NCBI RefSeq assembly: GCF_026236535.1
Contig: NZ_JAHTMW010000009.1
Coordinates: 186,001-250,000 of the forward strand
From: Streptomyces sp. SKN60
Lineage (GTDB): Bacteria; Actinomycetota; Actinomycetes; Streptomycetales; Streptomycetaceae
Length of the DNA stretch: 64,000 bases
Direction of reading: 5' to 3'
Under the pieces are notes generated by a model that saw nothing but the letters and a program-made list of their open reading frames with translations, searched no databases and was not told the DNA's origin. Below are positions 18,314 through 27,587 of the stretch, in pieces (the first letter of the stretch is position 1; every line of letters starts with the position of its first letter). Position numbers and translations under genes: made by a program.

Positions 18314-18525
18314 CCCGACCCTGCGCGGCGGCGAGTGCGGTGCGGCGGGCCCGGGGGGCGTGCGTGGTCCCGTCGAGTTCGCGCGGCACCTGGTCGAGGG
18401 GGCCAGGTGCCGCACGCTCACCCCCCCGTCAGATCCGCCTGTCATGCGCGTGCCGGGGCAACCGGCACGAGAGGGCACTGAACACCCCAGCCCCGAGCGA
18501 CTCCTTGACCGCAGCGGTGAACTCC

Positions 18526-19275
18526 TCACGCGACCTCACCCCGAAGCGTCGCCCCGACGAGCGCCGCGACCTCGGCGGAGCGGTCGTCGAGATAGAAATG
18601 TCCGCCAGGCAGGACGTGGCGGCGAAAGTCGCCGGCCGTCTCGCGCCGCCAGGCCAGGAGGTCCTCGGGTGAGACCGCCGGGTCGGCGTCCCCCACCAGC
18701 GTGACCAGCGGGCAGTCCAGCGGGGCGCGCCGCGCGCGGTAGCGGTAGCCGGCGAGCAGCCGGTAGTCGCCGCGCAGCGACGGGAGGACGAACTCGACCA
18801 GCTCGCGGGACGCCAGCATCGAGTCGCTCATGCCGCCGAGCCGGCGGGTGTCAGCCAGAATCGCCGCCTCGTCCCGCTCCGCCAGATCGGGTCCGACCCA
18901 CGGGGTGGACGGCGCGTGCCGCGCGGAGGCGAACAGCGCCGTGACCGGGACGCCGCGGTCCCGGAGGCGGTGTGCGGTTTCGAAAGCCAGGACTGCCCCC
19001 ATGCTGTGCCCAAAGAGGCCCAGGGCCTGGCCGTCCTCGATGACCGGCAGCGCACTGAGGACCGCGGCGACGAGTTCGTCGGCGTCGGTGACGCAAGGTT
19101 CCGAGAACCGCTCGTGCCGGCCGGGGTACTGGACCGCCAGCACCTGGATTCGTTGCCGTGTCAGGGCCTTGGACAGCGCGGCGTATGAGCTCGCCGTGCC
19201 GCCCGCGTGCGGGAAGCACACCAGGCGGGCCGCGGGATACGCGACCGGATGGAAGATCCTGATCCATCGGGACAC
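18526..19275 (-). CDS. type II thioesterase of the peptide cluster
   Basis: A 249-residue RifR/TycF-type thioesterase: CFPHAGG near the N-terminus, nucleophile elbow GHSMGA (Ser91), Asp in VGDADPAV and catalytic His in LPGGHFYL. Such enzymes free mis-primed carrier proteins by hydrolysing wrong acyl thioesters. The start is set at GTG because AGGAGG lies exactly 6 bases upstream; an in-frame TTG at 19281 touches that ribosome site and cannot use it. It is the last gene of the operon, 106 bases after the synthetase. Confidence 0.88.
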   Translation of the reverse strand: MSRWIRIFHPVAYPAARLVCFPHAGGTASSYAALSKALTRQRIQVLAVQYPGRHERFSEPCVTDADELVAAVLSALPVIEDGQALGLFGHSMGAVLAFETAHRLRDRGVPVTALFASARHAPSTPWVGPDLAERDEAAILADTRRLGGMSDSMLASRELVEFVLPSLRGDYRLLAGYRYRARRAPLDCPLVTLVGDADPAVSPEDLLAWRRETAGDFRRHVLPGGHFYLDDRSAEVAALVGATLRGEVA

Positions 19276-19381
19276 AGCCAACCTCCTTGCCTACAAGCCC
19301 GACCGCAGGTCGGCGGTTCCCGGTCAGGACGGGGACCCGCCGGCCTGCGGCGTTCAGTTCGGACATCCAGCCGGATGCCGC

Positions 19382-22300
19382 CTACGAGGTGCTCGCCATC
19401 GCCTTCTCGATGAGCGGGGCGAGGGTTCCGACGATCGGAGGCTTCATGACCTCGTAGTGGTCGCCGGGGAACCACGCCAGCGTGCAGCGGTCGCCGAACA
19501 GCTCCCGCCAGCCGAGCACGTCGTCCTGCTCCGGCCCGGCCGTGTCGTCGCTGGTGCGGAGCAGCAGCAGGTCGTAGTCCGAGACGGCGGGCTGGAATCC
19601 GAGGACGTACTCCTTGCAGGCCGCGATGTTGCGGCGGTACAGGTCGAAGAGCGTCTCCAGGTGGCCGGCGCCGGCGTCCGACGCGAGCACGTTCTGCTCC
19701 CGCATCGCGGCGGCCAGCACGTCCTGCTTCTCGGCGTCGGAACGACCGGCGAGGTCCTCGTCGGCCACCGACAGTCCGTAGTGCGCGGCGAACCGCTCGA
19801 TGACGAACTCGTCCGTCATCCCGCTGTAGTACTCGTCGGCGGACGTGCCGTCGAGCACCGCGCGCAGCGCCTGGGCGTCCGGAGCGGCTCCGTCGACGAC
19901 GACCAGGGCGGCCACCGGTCGGCCCAGCGTCCGGAGCTGCTCGGAGACCGCGTAGGCGAAGACCGCGCCGAGGCCCCAGCCGATGACCGTGCACGACGAG
20001 GTGTCGCCGGCCTTGCCGTCGGCCTCGGCGTCGAGCAGCCGCGCGATCTCCGCGGCGTACCGCTCGGCCATGTCCTGGACCCGGTCCAGCGGTGTCGCCC
20101 GGCCGTCCAGACCCACCGACTCCAGGCCGTAGACCGGGACGTCGGCGGGCAGGGAGCGCGCCAGGTCGAGGTAGCCCATGACACTGCCGCCGCCGGCGTG
20201 GACGCAGAACACCGGGGGCTTGCTGCCGCCGGGCCGGATCGGGACGATCGCCGTCGGCTGCCAACCGTCCTGAGCGCGGATCGCGCGGGCCAGTCCTTCG
20301 ACCGTGCCGCTCTCGAACAGGACGGAGATGGGCAGGCGGCTGCCGAGCTTGCGGGTGATCTCCGCGAGCAGCTGCAACGCCAGCAGCGAGTGCCCGCCGA
20401 CCTGGAAGAAGTTGTCGGTGACGCCGAACTGGTCCGAGCCCAGCATCGCGCGCCAGATCTCCAGGACCTGCAACTCCAGCGAGTCGCGAGGCGGCACGGC
20501 GTCCCGGGCGCGGTTGGCCGCCACATCCAGGGCGGCCAGCGCCGTCCGGTCGATCTTGCCGTTCTCGGTGCGCGGCAGCGCGGTGAGGACGACGAACGCC
20601 TTGGGGATCATGTGCTCCGGCAGGAACGCGCGGACGTGCTCGGTCAGCTCGGTGATCGGGACGGTGTCCTCGTCGGCGGCGACGAACGCGGTCAGCTGGT
20701 TGTCGGCGCCGGTGACGGCGACCAGGCACTCGCGGACGCCGGCGTGGGTGCGCAGGACCGCCTCGACCTCCTGCGGCTCGACCCGGTAGCCGTTGATCTT
20801 CACCTGGTGGTCGGTGCGGCCCAGGTATTCAAGCTCGCCGCCGGGCAGGGCGCGGACCACGTCGCCGGTGCGGTACCAGCGCAGCGGTTCGCCGCCGGGT
20901 GTCGCGGGCGCGGTGACGAACCGCTCCGCGGTCATCTCGGGCTGGTTCAGGTAGCCCTCGGCGACCTGCGCGCCCGAGACGTACAGCTCGCCGGGCATCC
21001 AGGCCGGAACCGGGCGGCGGGCGGAATCCCAGACGGCGGCCCGGATTCCGGGCAGCGGCGTGCCGATCGGGACGGTCCGGACCCGCGGGTCGAGGGGCGC
21101 GCTGCCGGCCGGGAAGGTGCAGATGCCGACGGTCGTCTCGGTCGGGCCGTAGTGGTTGACGACGACGCAGTCCGGAGCCAGCGCGGCGACCCGCTCGATC
21201 AGGTCGAGCGGGCAGGCCTCCCCGCCGACGACCAGCAGCTTGCGCGGCAGGACGCCGGCCGGGTCGTCGGAGGCGCTCAGGAGGGCCGCCAGGTGCGACG
21301 GGACGATCTTCAGGCAGTCGATCGCGTGATCGGTCAGCCAGGCGGCCAGCTCGACCGCGTCGGTGGTCGCGGACTTCGGGATGACCGACAGCCGGCCGCC
21401 GGAGGCCAGGGCGGAGAAGACAGCGGTGTAGCCGAGGTCGGCGGCGAAGGTCGTGATGGCGGCGAACGAGGAGGACTGCGAGCCCGGGAGGCGGTGTCCG
21501 ACGTCGTGGACGTAGGACGCCAGGGCCGCGTGGCTGACGGCGACGCCCTTGGGGGTGCCGGTGCTGCCCGAGGTGTAGACGACGTAGGCGAGGGTGTCCG
21601 GGGCGGTCTCGAAGACGGTTCCCTGGACGTCGTCGGTCAGGTCGTCGAGGACGATGCGGTCCACGGCGGAGTCGGCGAGCAGGCCGTCGAGTGCGGCGCT
21701 GGTGACGACGACCTGCGCCTCGGTGTCGGCGAGGATCGCGGCGATGCGGCCGGAGGGCGTGGTGTCGTCGAGGACGGTGAAGGCCGCGCCCGCGCGCCAG
21801 ACGCCGAGCATCGCGGCGATGGTGCTTGCGCCGCGTTCCAGGAGGACCGGGACGACCGCGCCGGGGCCGACGCCCGCCGAGGTGAGGCGAGCGGCGAGCC
21901 GGGCCGCGAACCCGTCCACCTGTGCATAGGTGAGGGCGCCGGTGGCGTCCTCGACAGCCGTCGCGTCAGGGGTCTGCGAGACGTGGTCCGCGAACCGGGA
22001 CGGGACGAGGCGGATGTCGTCGCGTTCGGCGAGCGAGGCCTGCTCGGGGTCCGGCCAGATCCGGAGGCCGCCGACGGGAGTGTCGGCGTCTTCCACCGCC
22101 AGAACGGTCCGCAGGACCGTGGCGAGCTGGGCGACGTCCTCAGCGGTGAAGCGGGTGGTGTCGTAGGCGAGGGCGACCCGGGCCTCGGCGAGGCCGGACT
22201 GGTCGACCACGAGCGACAGGCCCGCGCCGGACGGGATGCCGTGGACCGCGAGCGTCGAGAACCGGACATCGGCTGCCATGCGGGAGGGGCCGACGGCGGT

Positions 22301-23332
22301 GTGGTCGAAGGCCGCGACCGTGCCGGCGGGGCGTGCCGACCACCAGGCCGGGTCGAACAGGTCCGACTCCGACGTGCCCGACTCGAAAGCCGTGTGGCAG
22401 GCGGCCACGACCGTGCGGAAGGTGGTGTCCTCGGCGATCGAGACCTGGAACGGCAGGAGGCGGGCCAGCGGGCCGAGGATGTCGGTGAGCTCGGGGAGGC
22501 CGCGGCCGGAGTCGAGCAGGCCGGTGAGGAGGTTGTCCGCCGAGGTGTAACGGTGGAGGGCGACCTGCCAGGCGGCGAGGAGGAGGTCGCGGAGGCTGCA
22601 ACCGAGGGTGGTGAGCAGCTCGGTGACGTCCTGGGGAAGCACGCCGGACACGTCGGTGACCGCGAAGAGCGAACCGGGGGTCGAGGTCGCGGCGCCGGTC
22701 GCCACCGGCAGCTCGAACGGCAGCCCGAGCGGCGCCGTCCCGTCGTCGATCCCACGCAGACACTGCTGGATCTCGAACTTGCCGTCGCCGACCCGCTCGC
22801 GCAGCCACTCGGCGAGGTCCGCGTACTGCATCGGCCCCTCGTCGTCGGATGCCGCAGCGGCACCGTCCGCGGCATACGCCCCGGCGAGTTCCCCGATCAG
22901 CACCGTCGCGCCCGCGCGGTCCAGCGTCGCCGCCGAGGCCGTCAGCACCAACGCGTGCCGTTCCGCGTCGACCCGCAGGACCCGCAGCGCGAGCGGCCGC
23001 GACCGCAGCACCGGCTCGGCCGACCACACCTGATCCGCCCGGACGGCGGCGAGATCCGCGACGTCACGGACCTCGAACTCCAGTCGCGCGTCCGGCGAGA
23101 TCGCCTGCACCGGTGCCACATATCCGTCCGGAATCCGCAGATCGGTGCGCAGGATCTCGTACCGCTCGACGAGCTGCTGCGCCGCCCGGCGCAGCCGCTC
23201 CACATCCAGCGGGCCGGTCAGTTCCACCACCGCGGTGACCGCGGCGGCGAGGCCGTCCCGCGACACCGCGTCCCGCCACACCTGCTCCTGCTGCGGCGAG
23301 GTGCCGAACGCCTCGGTCAGGTCGTCGCTCAT
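19382..23332 (-). CDS. nonribosomal peptide synthetase C–A–T–TE, predicted aspartate-activating
   Basis: A 1316-residue single module. The C domain (~10–430) has SAATLDR at about residue 131 where HHxxxDG is expected. The A domain (~450–960) shows YTSGSTGTPKG and YGPTETT; aligned by eye to GrsA the ten pocket residues read D-L-T-K-V-G-H-V-G-K, which matches the published Asp code closely. The T domain has GGHSLLAL (~982). The TE domain (~1065–1316) keeps Asp (VVVDGAAPD) and His (PGDHYEVM), but its elbow is GWGLGA, with Gly instead of Ser/Cys. ATG overlaps the stop of the oxygenase gene (ATGA), coupling them. It should load aspartate, be modified by the SyrP-like enzyme, and act late in assembly. 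Confidence 0.9.
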   Translation of the reverse strand: MSDDLTEAFGTSPQQEQVWRDAVSRDGLAAAVTAVVELTGPLDVERLRRAAQQLVERYEILRTDLRIPDGYVAPVQAISPDARLEFEVRDVADLAAVRADQVWSAEPVLRSRPLALRVLRVDAERHALVLTASAATLDRAGATVLIGELAGAYAADGAAAASDDEGPMQYADLAEWLRERVGDGKFEIQQCLRGIDDGTAPLGLPFELPVATGAATSTPGSLFAVTDVSGVLPQDVTELLTTLGCSLRDLLLAAWQVALHRYTSADNLLTGLLDSGRGLPELTDILGPLARLLPFQVSIAEDTTFRTVVAACHTAFESGTSESDLFDPAWWSARPAGTVAAFDHTAVGPSRMAADVRFSTLAVHGIPSGAGLSLVVDQSGLAEARVALAYDTTRFTAEDVAQLATVLRTVLAVEDADTPVGGLRIWPDPEQASLAERDDIRLVPSRFADHVSQTPDATAVEDATGALTYAQVDGFAARLAARLTSAGVGPGAVVPVLLERGASTIAAMLGVWRAGAAFTVLDDTTPSGRIAAILADTEAQVVVTSAALDGLLADSAVDRIVLDDLTDDVQGTVFETAPDTLAYVVYTSGSTGTPKGVAVSHAALASYVHDVGHRLPGSQSSSFAAITTFAADLGYTAVFSALASGGRLSVIPKSATTDAVELAAWLTDHAIDCLKIVPSHLAALLSASDDPAGVLPRKLLVVGGEACPLDLIERVAALAPDCVVVNHYGPTETTVGICTFPAGSAPLDPRVRTVPIGTPLPGIRAAVWDSARRPVPAWMPGELYVSGAQVAEGYLNQPEMTAERFVTAPATPGGEPLRWYRTGDVVRALPGGELEYLGRTDHQVKINGYRVEPQEVEAVLRTHAGVRECLVAVTGADNQLTAFVAADEDTVPITELTEHVRAFLPEHMIPKAFVVLTALPRTENGKIDRTALAALDVAANRARDAVPPRDSLELQVLEIWRAMLGSDQFGVTDNFFQVGGHSLLALQLLAEITRKLGSRLPISVLFESGTVEGLARAIRAQDGWQPTAIVPIRPGGSKPPVFCVHAGGGSVMGYLDLARSLPADVPVYGLESVGLDGRATPLDRVQDMAERYAAEIARLLDAEADGKAGDTSSCTVIGWGLGAVFAYAVSEQLRTLGRPVAALVVVDGAAPDAQALRAVLDGTSADEYYSGMTDEFVIERFAAHYGLSVADEDLAGRSDAEKQDVLAAAMREQNVLASDAGAGHLETLFDLYRRNIAACKEYVLGFQPAVSDYDLLLLRTSDDTAGPEQDDVLGWRELFGDRCTLAWFPGDHYEVMKPPIVGTLAPLIEKAMASTS

Positions 23333-24384
23333 CGGGTACCCCCGAAGTCGGACGAGGCCGGCTCGGACATGGCCACGAGCACCTTGCGTGCTCCCGTGTA
23401 CGGCTGACGGCCGTGGGCCACCAGGACGTTGTCGATCAGCATCACGTCGCCGTCGCTCCAGCCCTCGGCGCGGTACTCGGCCTCCATTGCCTCGTGGATG
23501 GCCTTGATCACCTCGTCCTCGATCGGCGTGCCGTCGCCGTAGAGCGCGTTGCGCGGCAGCTCGATCGGCTCCAGCGTCTCCAGCAGCGTCTCGCGTGCCT
23601 CCTGCGGCAGGCTGGACGTGTGGAAGAGATGGGCCTGGTTGAACCAGGACCACTCGCCGGTGACCGGGTGCTGGACGACCGCCTGGGCGATCTGCTTGGT
23701 CCGCAGCCGCTGGTCGGGGAACCAGGTGTACTCGATCCCCGACTCCTCGCAGAACCGCTCGACCTCGGCCGGGTCCTCCGTCTCGAAGGCCTGCTGCCAG
23801 GTGAGGTCCATGCCGCTGCCGTAATTGCGGACGTACATCACGCCGTGCTCGGCGAACCGGTTCCGGACGTCCTCCGGTATCCGCTCGTACACCTTGCGGC
23901 TGTCCGCCAGCGGGGTCGCGCCGCCGGTCTCCGCGGCCTTGTGGCTGAGGAACCACAGCCGCATCGGCCACGTGGTCGCGTAGGCGAGCTCGTTGTGCAG
24001 CGGGATCGACTCGCTGGCCGGGTACTCGGTGGACGTGTACACCTGGCGCATCTCGCGGGTGCGCGGAGTGGAGCCGTACACGTAGTTCATCGCCTCCGGC
24101 GAGACCGCGAGGACCAGCCGCTCCAGGCCCTCCGGGCCCGAGATGCCGAAGCCGCGGAACAGGACGGCGCCGTGGGTGTGCAGCAGCCCCTTCAGGATGT
24201 CGCCGCTGACCGCGAGCCAGGCCGCGAGGTCGACGCCGGGGATGTCGGGGGTGACGGTGGCCGGGAGGCGGTCGCCGGCCGGCGGGGTGACGGTGACGGC
24301 CGGGCCGTCGGTCATCGCGACCGCGCGGCGGCGGAGGTTCTTCGGGCCGGGGCGCTCAGGCGCTCTGGTGCTTTCGGTAGTCAC
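23329..24384 (-). CDS. SyrP-like Fe(II)/2-oxoglutarate aspartyl beta-hydroxylase
   Basis: A 351-residue TauD/TfdA-superfamily oxygenase. The iron ligands are His130-x-Glu132 (PLHNELAY) and His324 (VAHGR), with Arg333 for 2-oxoglutarate. The C-terminal half (ELPRNALYGDG, then GDVMLIDN) resembles SyrP, which beta-hydroxylates aspartate while it is bound to a T domain. Sitting directly before, and overlapping, an NRPS whose A domain reads as aspartate-specific strongly supports the same reaction, giving 3-hydroxyaspartate. GTG start with GGAG 8 bases upstream. Alternative: a different carrier-bound residue is hydroxylated. Confidence 0.82.
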   Translation of the reverse strand: MTTESTRAPERPGPKNLRRRAVAMTDGPAVTVTPPAGDRLPATVTPDIPGVDLAAWLAVSGDILKGLLHTHGAVLFRGFGISGPEGLERLVLAVSPEAMNYVYGSTPRTREMRQVYTSTEYPASESIPLHNELAYATTWPMRLWFLSHKAAETGGATPLADSRKVYERIPEDVRNRFAEHGVMYVRNYGSGMDLTWQQAFETEDPAEVERFCEESGIEYTWFPDQRLRTKQIAQAVVQHPVTGEWSWFNQAHLFHTSSLPQEARETLLETLEPIELPRNALYGDGTPIEDEVIKAIHEAMEAEYRAEGWSDGDVMLIDNVLVAHGRQPYTGARKVLVAMSEPASSDFGGTR

Positions 24385-24405
24385 TTCGGTGTCTCCAGCG
24401 GTGGT

Positions 24406-25779
24406 TTAGCGTTTGGTGGCCAGGGCCGCGTTGTCGGAATCCGGGTCGGTGTCCGTGACGGCGGCCGCGGCGGAGTCGGCGGAGTCGGCGTCGGCGTCGG
24501 CGGTCCGGCCGGGGACGTCGATGTCCGAGATCTGCCGGATCTTGCGGATCGGCGAGATCAGGGTGAAGACGGCCGGCAGGAGGAGCAGCACGCCGAGGAC
24601 GGTGATCGACGTCCGCGTGCCGAGGTTCACGCCCATGAAACCGCCGATGGCGGACCCGATCGGCAGGGTGCCCCAGACGATCGTCCGCATCGCGGCGGTC
24701 GTCCGGCTCATCAGGTTCTGCGGCGTGATGGTCTGACGGATGCTGATGACGTTGACGTCGAACAGCGGATAGCTCGAGTTCATGACGAGGTACGCCACCG
24801 CGACGGTGATCGCCGCCTGGGTGGACGAGCCGCCGGCGAGCGCCATCACCAGGCCGCCGACCGCGCTGGTGCCGGTGGCGACGGCGATGCCGGGGCCGAG
24901 GCCGACCATCTTGTTGATCCGGCCCATCACGGCGATGCCGACGAGACCGCCGACGCTGCCGGCGAGCACGACCATCGCGATGACCGACGGGCTCAGCTTG
25001 AGGTCCCGCGCCAGGAAGACGAAGAACACCGCCATGAGCGCGTTGAGCAGCAGGTTCCACGTGGCGCCGATCAGGGCGTTCCAGCGCAGGAAGCTGGTCC
25101 GGCGGATGAACGCCAGCCCGGCGACGAGGTCGGACCGGATCGAGGTGCGCTCGCCGGTCTTCTCCGGTTCGGAGTCGACCTTGCCCATGGCGTGCAGGAA
25201 CAGGGCCGAGAAGGCGAACGTGGCGGCGTTGACGGCGATCGCGTAGGAAGCGGCCATGAGCTTCAGGATCAAGGCGGCGATGCCGGGCCCGGCGAACTCC
25301 GAGACCGCACGGCTGCCTTCCAGAAGCCGGTTGGCCTCCAGCAGGTCGTCCTCTTCGACCACCGAGGTCAGGATGCTCTGGTGTGCGATGTCGAAGAACA
25401 CCGTCGCGACGCCGACGACGAACACCACGACGCACATCAGCGCGATGGAGAGGTGGTTCATCCAGGCGAACAGCGGCACCAGCGCCATGGCGCCGGCGCG
25501 GACCCAGTCCGCCGTGATGAGCACCTTGCGATGCCGCCACCGGTCCACGAGCACGCCGGCCAGCAGTCCGAAGACCAGGAACGGCAGGCGCTCGGCGGCT
25601 GCGATCAGGCCGACCTCATCGGTGTCGGCGTCCAGCAGGTAGATGGCCGCCAACGGGAAGGCCACCAGGCTGACCTGGCTTCCCATGAGTGAGACGGACT
25701 GCGCCGCCCAGAGTTTCCGGAACTTCGCCTGCCCGGGGACGAACGGCCAGCGTTTGAGCCGCGATGCGACCGAATTCAT
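24406..25779 (-). CDS. MFS exporter of the peptide cluster
   Basis: A 457-residue major-facilitator protein with about 10–12 hydrophobic segments and the motif GVLVDRWRHRKVL between helices 2 and 3 (motif A). It ends in an acidic Asp/Ala/Ser-rich cytoplasmic tail of about 35 residues. AGAAGG lies 6 bases before the ATG. Placed within the operon it most likely exports the peptide and gives self-protection; no dedicated resistance gene is otherwise visible. Confidence 0.85.
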   Translation of the reverse strand: MNSVASRLKRWPFVPGQAKFRKLWAAQSVSLMGSQVSLVAFPLAAIYLLDADTDEVGLIAAAERLPFLVFGLLAGVLVDRWRHRKVLITADWVRAGAMALVPLFAWMNHLSIALMCVVVFVVGVATVFFDIAHQSILTSVVEEDDLLEANRLLEGSRAVSEFAGPGIAALILKLMAASYAIAVNAATFAFSALFLHAMGKVDSEPEKTGERTSIRSDLVAGLAFIRRTSFLRWNALIGATWNLLLNALMAVFFVFLARDLKLSPSVIAMVVLAGSVGGLVGIAVMGRINKMVGLGPGIAVATGTSAVGGLVMALAGGSSTQAAITVAVAYLVMNSSYPLFDVNVISIRQTITPQNLMSRTTAAMRTIVWGTLPIGSAIGGFMGVNLGTRTSITVLGVLLLLPAVFTLISPIRKIRQISDIDVPGRTADADADSADSAAAAVTDTDPDSDNAALATKR

Positions 25780-25841
25780 GGACGACCTTCTGGTGTGGGG
25801 ATGGGTTTGACAGTGGTTCGACAGGGCATGGTGGGGCGGGT

Positions 25842-27587
25842 TCAGCGGTCCGACGGGGCGACCCCGTCGCCCTGCGCCAGGAGTTCGACGACGTCGCCGA
25901 ACCGGGGTGAGGCATAGAGCGCGCGCAGTGCGGGCGCGAAGCCGAGCCGGACCCGCAGCTGACTGAGGAACTCCACGGCCGCGATCGAGTCCGCGCCCTC
26001 GTCGAAGAAGTCCGCGTCGTCGTCCTCGGGTTCGGCGCCGACGGCCAGGGTCCAGGCCTCGCGGACGGCGTTCTCCACGGCCTCCGGCGTGCCGGGAGTC
26101 GCAGTGGGCTGCGACGTCAGGTCGGCCAGGAGGGCGGTCAGCGCCGCCGCGTCGACCTTGCCGCGCGGCGTGAGCGGGACGGTTTCGACCCGGGTGAACG
26201 AGCTCGGGACCATGTAGTCCGGCAGCCGGCTCCCGAGGTGCTCGCGCAGCTCGGTGTCCTGCGGCCCGCCGTCCGCGGCGGCGACCACGAACGCGGCCAG
26301 CACCCGCCCGGCGCCCTGGTCGACGGGCAGCACCACGGCGTCGGCCACGCCGGGGTGCGTCAGCAGCACCCTGACGACCTCGCCGGGCTCCACGCGGAAC
26401 CCGCCGCGGACCTTGACCTGTTCGTCTGCGCGACCGTGGAACTCGATGAGCCCGTCCGGCCGGACCCGGCCCAGGTCGCCGGTGCGGTAGTAGCGGCCCT
26501 CCGCGTTCTCGCCGAACCGGGCCGCGGTGTGCTCGGGACGGTCGAGGTAGCCGCGGGCCGGGGCGACGCCGGTGACCAGCAGTTCGCCGATCTCGCCGGC
26601 CGGGACCGGCAGAAGGTCCTCGCCCACCGGCGTCAGGCCGACGTTGGCGATGCCCCGGCCGATGGTCACCGGACCGTCGGCGGTCAGCTCGGCGAAGCTC
26701 ACCGACACCGCGGCCTCGGTCGGGCCGTACGCGTTGACGACCCGGAAGCCGTCGGCGACGGAGGCCGCGTGCCAGGCCGCGGCGGCGTCCGCGCTGGCCG
26801 CCTCGCCGCCGACCACCATGACGCGCAGCGCCGCCGGGAGACTCACCTGCGGGGTCTGTCGCAGGGCGAGGCCGAACTGGTTCCAGATGCCGGTCGGCAG
26901 GTTCGCCACGGTGACGCCGCGCTCGTCGAGCAGGCGGAGGAAGTCCTGGGCGTCCTCGTACACGAAGTCCTTGCCGCGCAGTGCCAGCGTCGCGCCGGCG
27001 ACCAGGGTCGAGAACACCTCGTCCATGGCGATGTCGAAGGCGATCGACGCGAACTGGAGCTGGCGATCGGCCGGGGTCAGCCGGTACTCGGCGATGGCCG
27101 CCCGGATGTAGTTGACGATCGCGTGCTGCTCGGTGACCACGCCCTTCGGCTCGCCGGTCGAGCCAGAGGTGTAGCTCAGGTACGCGGCCGGGGAGGTGAC
27201 CCGGGGCAGGCGGTCGCTCAGCTTCTCCGGCGCGGTCTCCGGCACCAGGACGTCGTGGGCCGTGACCACGGCCGCCGGCTTGGCGTCGGCGAGCAGGTAG
27301 TCCCGACGGGCCCGGGGGTCCCGCTGGTCCAGCGGCAGGAAGGCCGCGCCCAGCCGGCCGGCCGCGAGCATCGCGGAGACCAGGCGCGGGCCGACCGGCA
27401 GGTCGAGCGCGACGACATGCTCCTCGGCGACTCCCAGGTCGCGGAGGTCGGCGGCGAGCCGGCGACTGTCGTCGACGAGCTTCGCGTAGGTCAGCTCCTC
27501 GCCGTCCACGACGACCGCCGGGGCGTCCGGCTCCCGGTCGGCCTGCTGGTCCACCAGTTCGTGCAGCGACACCGTTTCGGCGTTCAC
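25842..27587 (-). CDS. free-standing NRPS A–T didomain
   Basis: A 581-residue adenylation–carrier protein. A domain: YTSGSTGEPKG, AYGPTEAAV, YRTGDLGR, and the lysine in PRGKVD. The pocket, aligned by eye to GrsA, reads roughly D-I-D-N-V-G-A-V-S-K. Asp235 indicates an alpha-amino acid, but I do not recognise the code. T domain: FFDEGADSIAAVEF. With no C domain it acts as a loading module or supplies the T–C protein in trans. GTG 27587 is preferred because it overlaps the upstream stop (GTGA) and has GGGAG upstream; ATG 27599 lacks a ribosome site. Confidence 0.87.
   Translation of the reverse strand: MNAETVSLHELVDQQADREPDAPAVVVDGEELTYAKLVDDSRRLAADLRDLGVAEEHVVALDLPVGPRLVSAMLAAGRLGAAFLPLDQRDPRARRDYLLADAKPAAVVTAHDVLVPETAPEKLSDRLPRVTSPAAYLSYTSGSTGEPKGVVTEQHAIVNYIRAAIAEYRLTPADRQLQFASIAFDIAMDEVFSTLVAGATLALRGKDFVYEDAQDFLRLLDERGVTVANLPTGIWNQFGLALRQTPQVSLPAALRVMVVGGEAASADAAAAWHAASVADGFRVVNAYGPTEAAVSVSFAELTADGPVTIGRGIANVGLTPVGEDLLPVPAGEIGELLVTGVAPARGYLDRPEHTAARFGENAEGRYYRTGDLGRVRPDGLIEFHGRADEQVKVRGGFRVEPGEVVRVLLTHPGVADAVVLPVDQGAGRVLAAFVVAAADGGPQDTELREHLGSRLPDYMVPSSFTRVETVPLTPRGKVDAAALTALLADLTSQPTATPGTPEAVENAVREAWTLAVGAEPEDDDADFFDEGADSIAAVEFLSQLRVRLGFAPALRALYASPRFGDVVELLAQGDGVAPSDR

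Noticed and set aside
18830..23407. A 1525-codon plus-strand open frame opposite the NRPS
   Set aside because: Shadow frame rich in Arg, Gly and Asp with no domain; the minus strand encodes a complete C–A–T–TE module.
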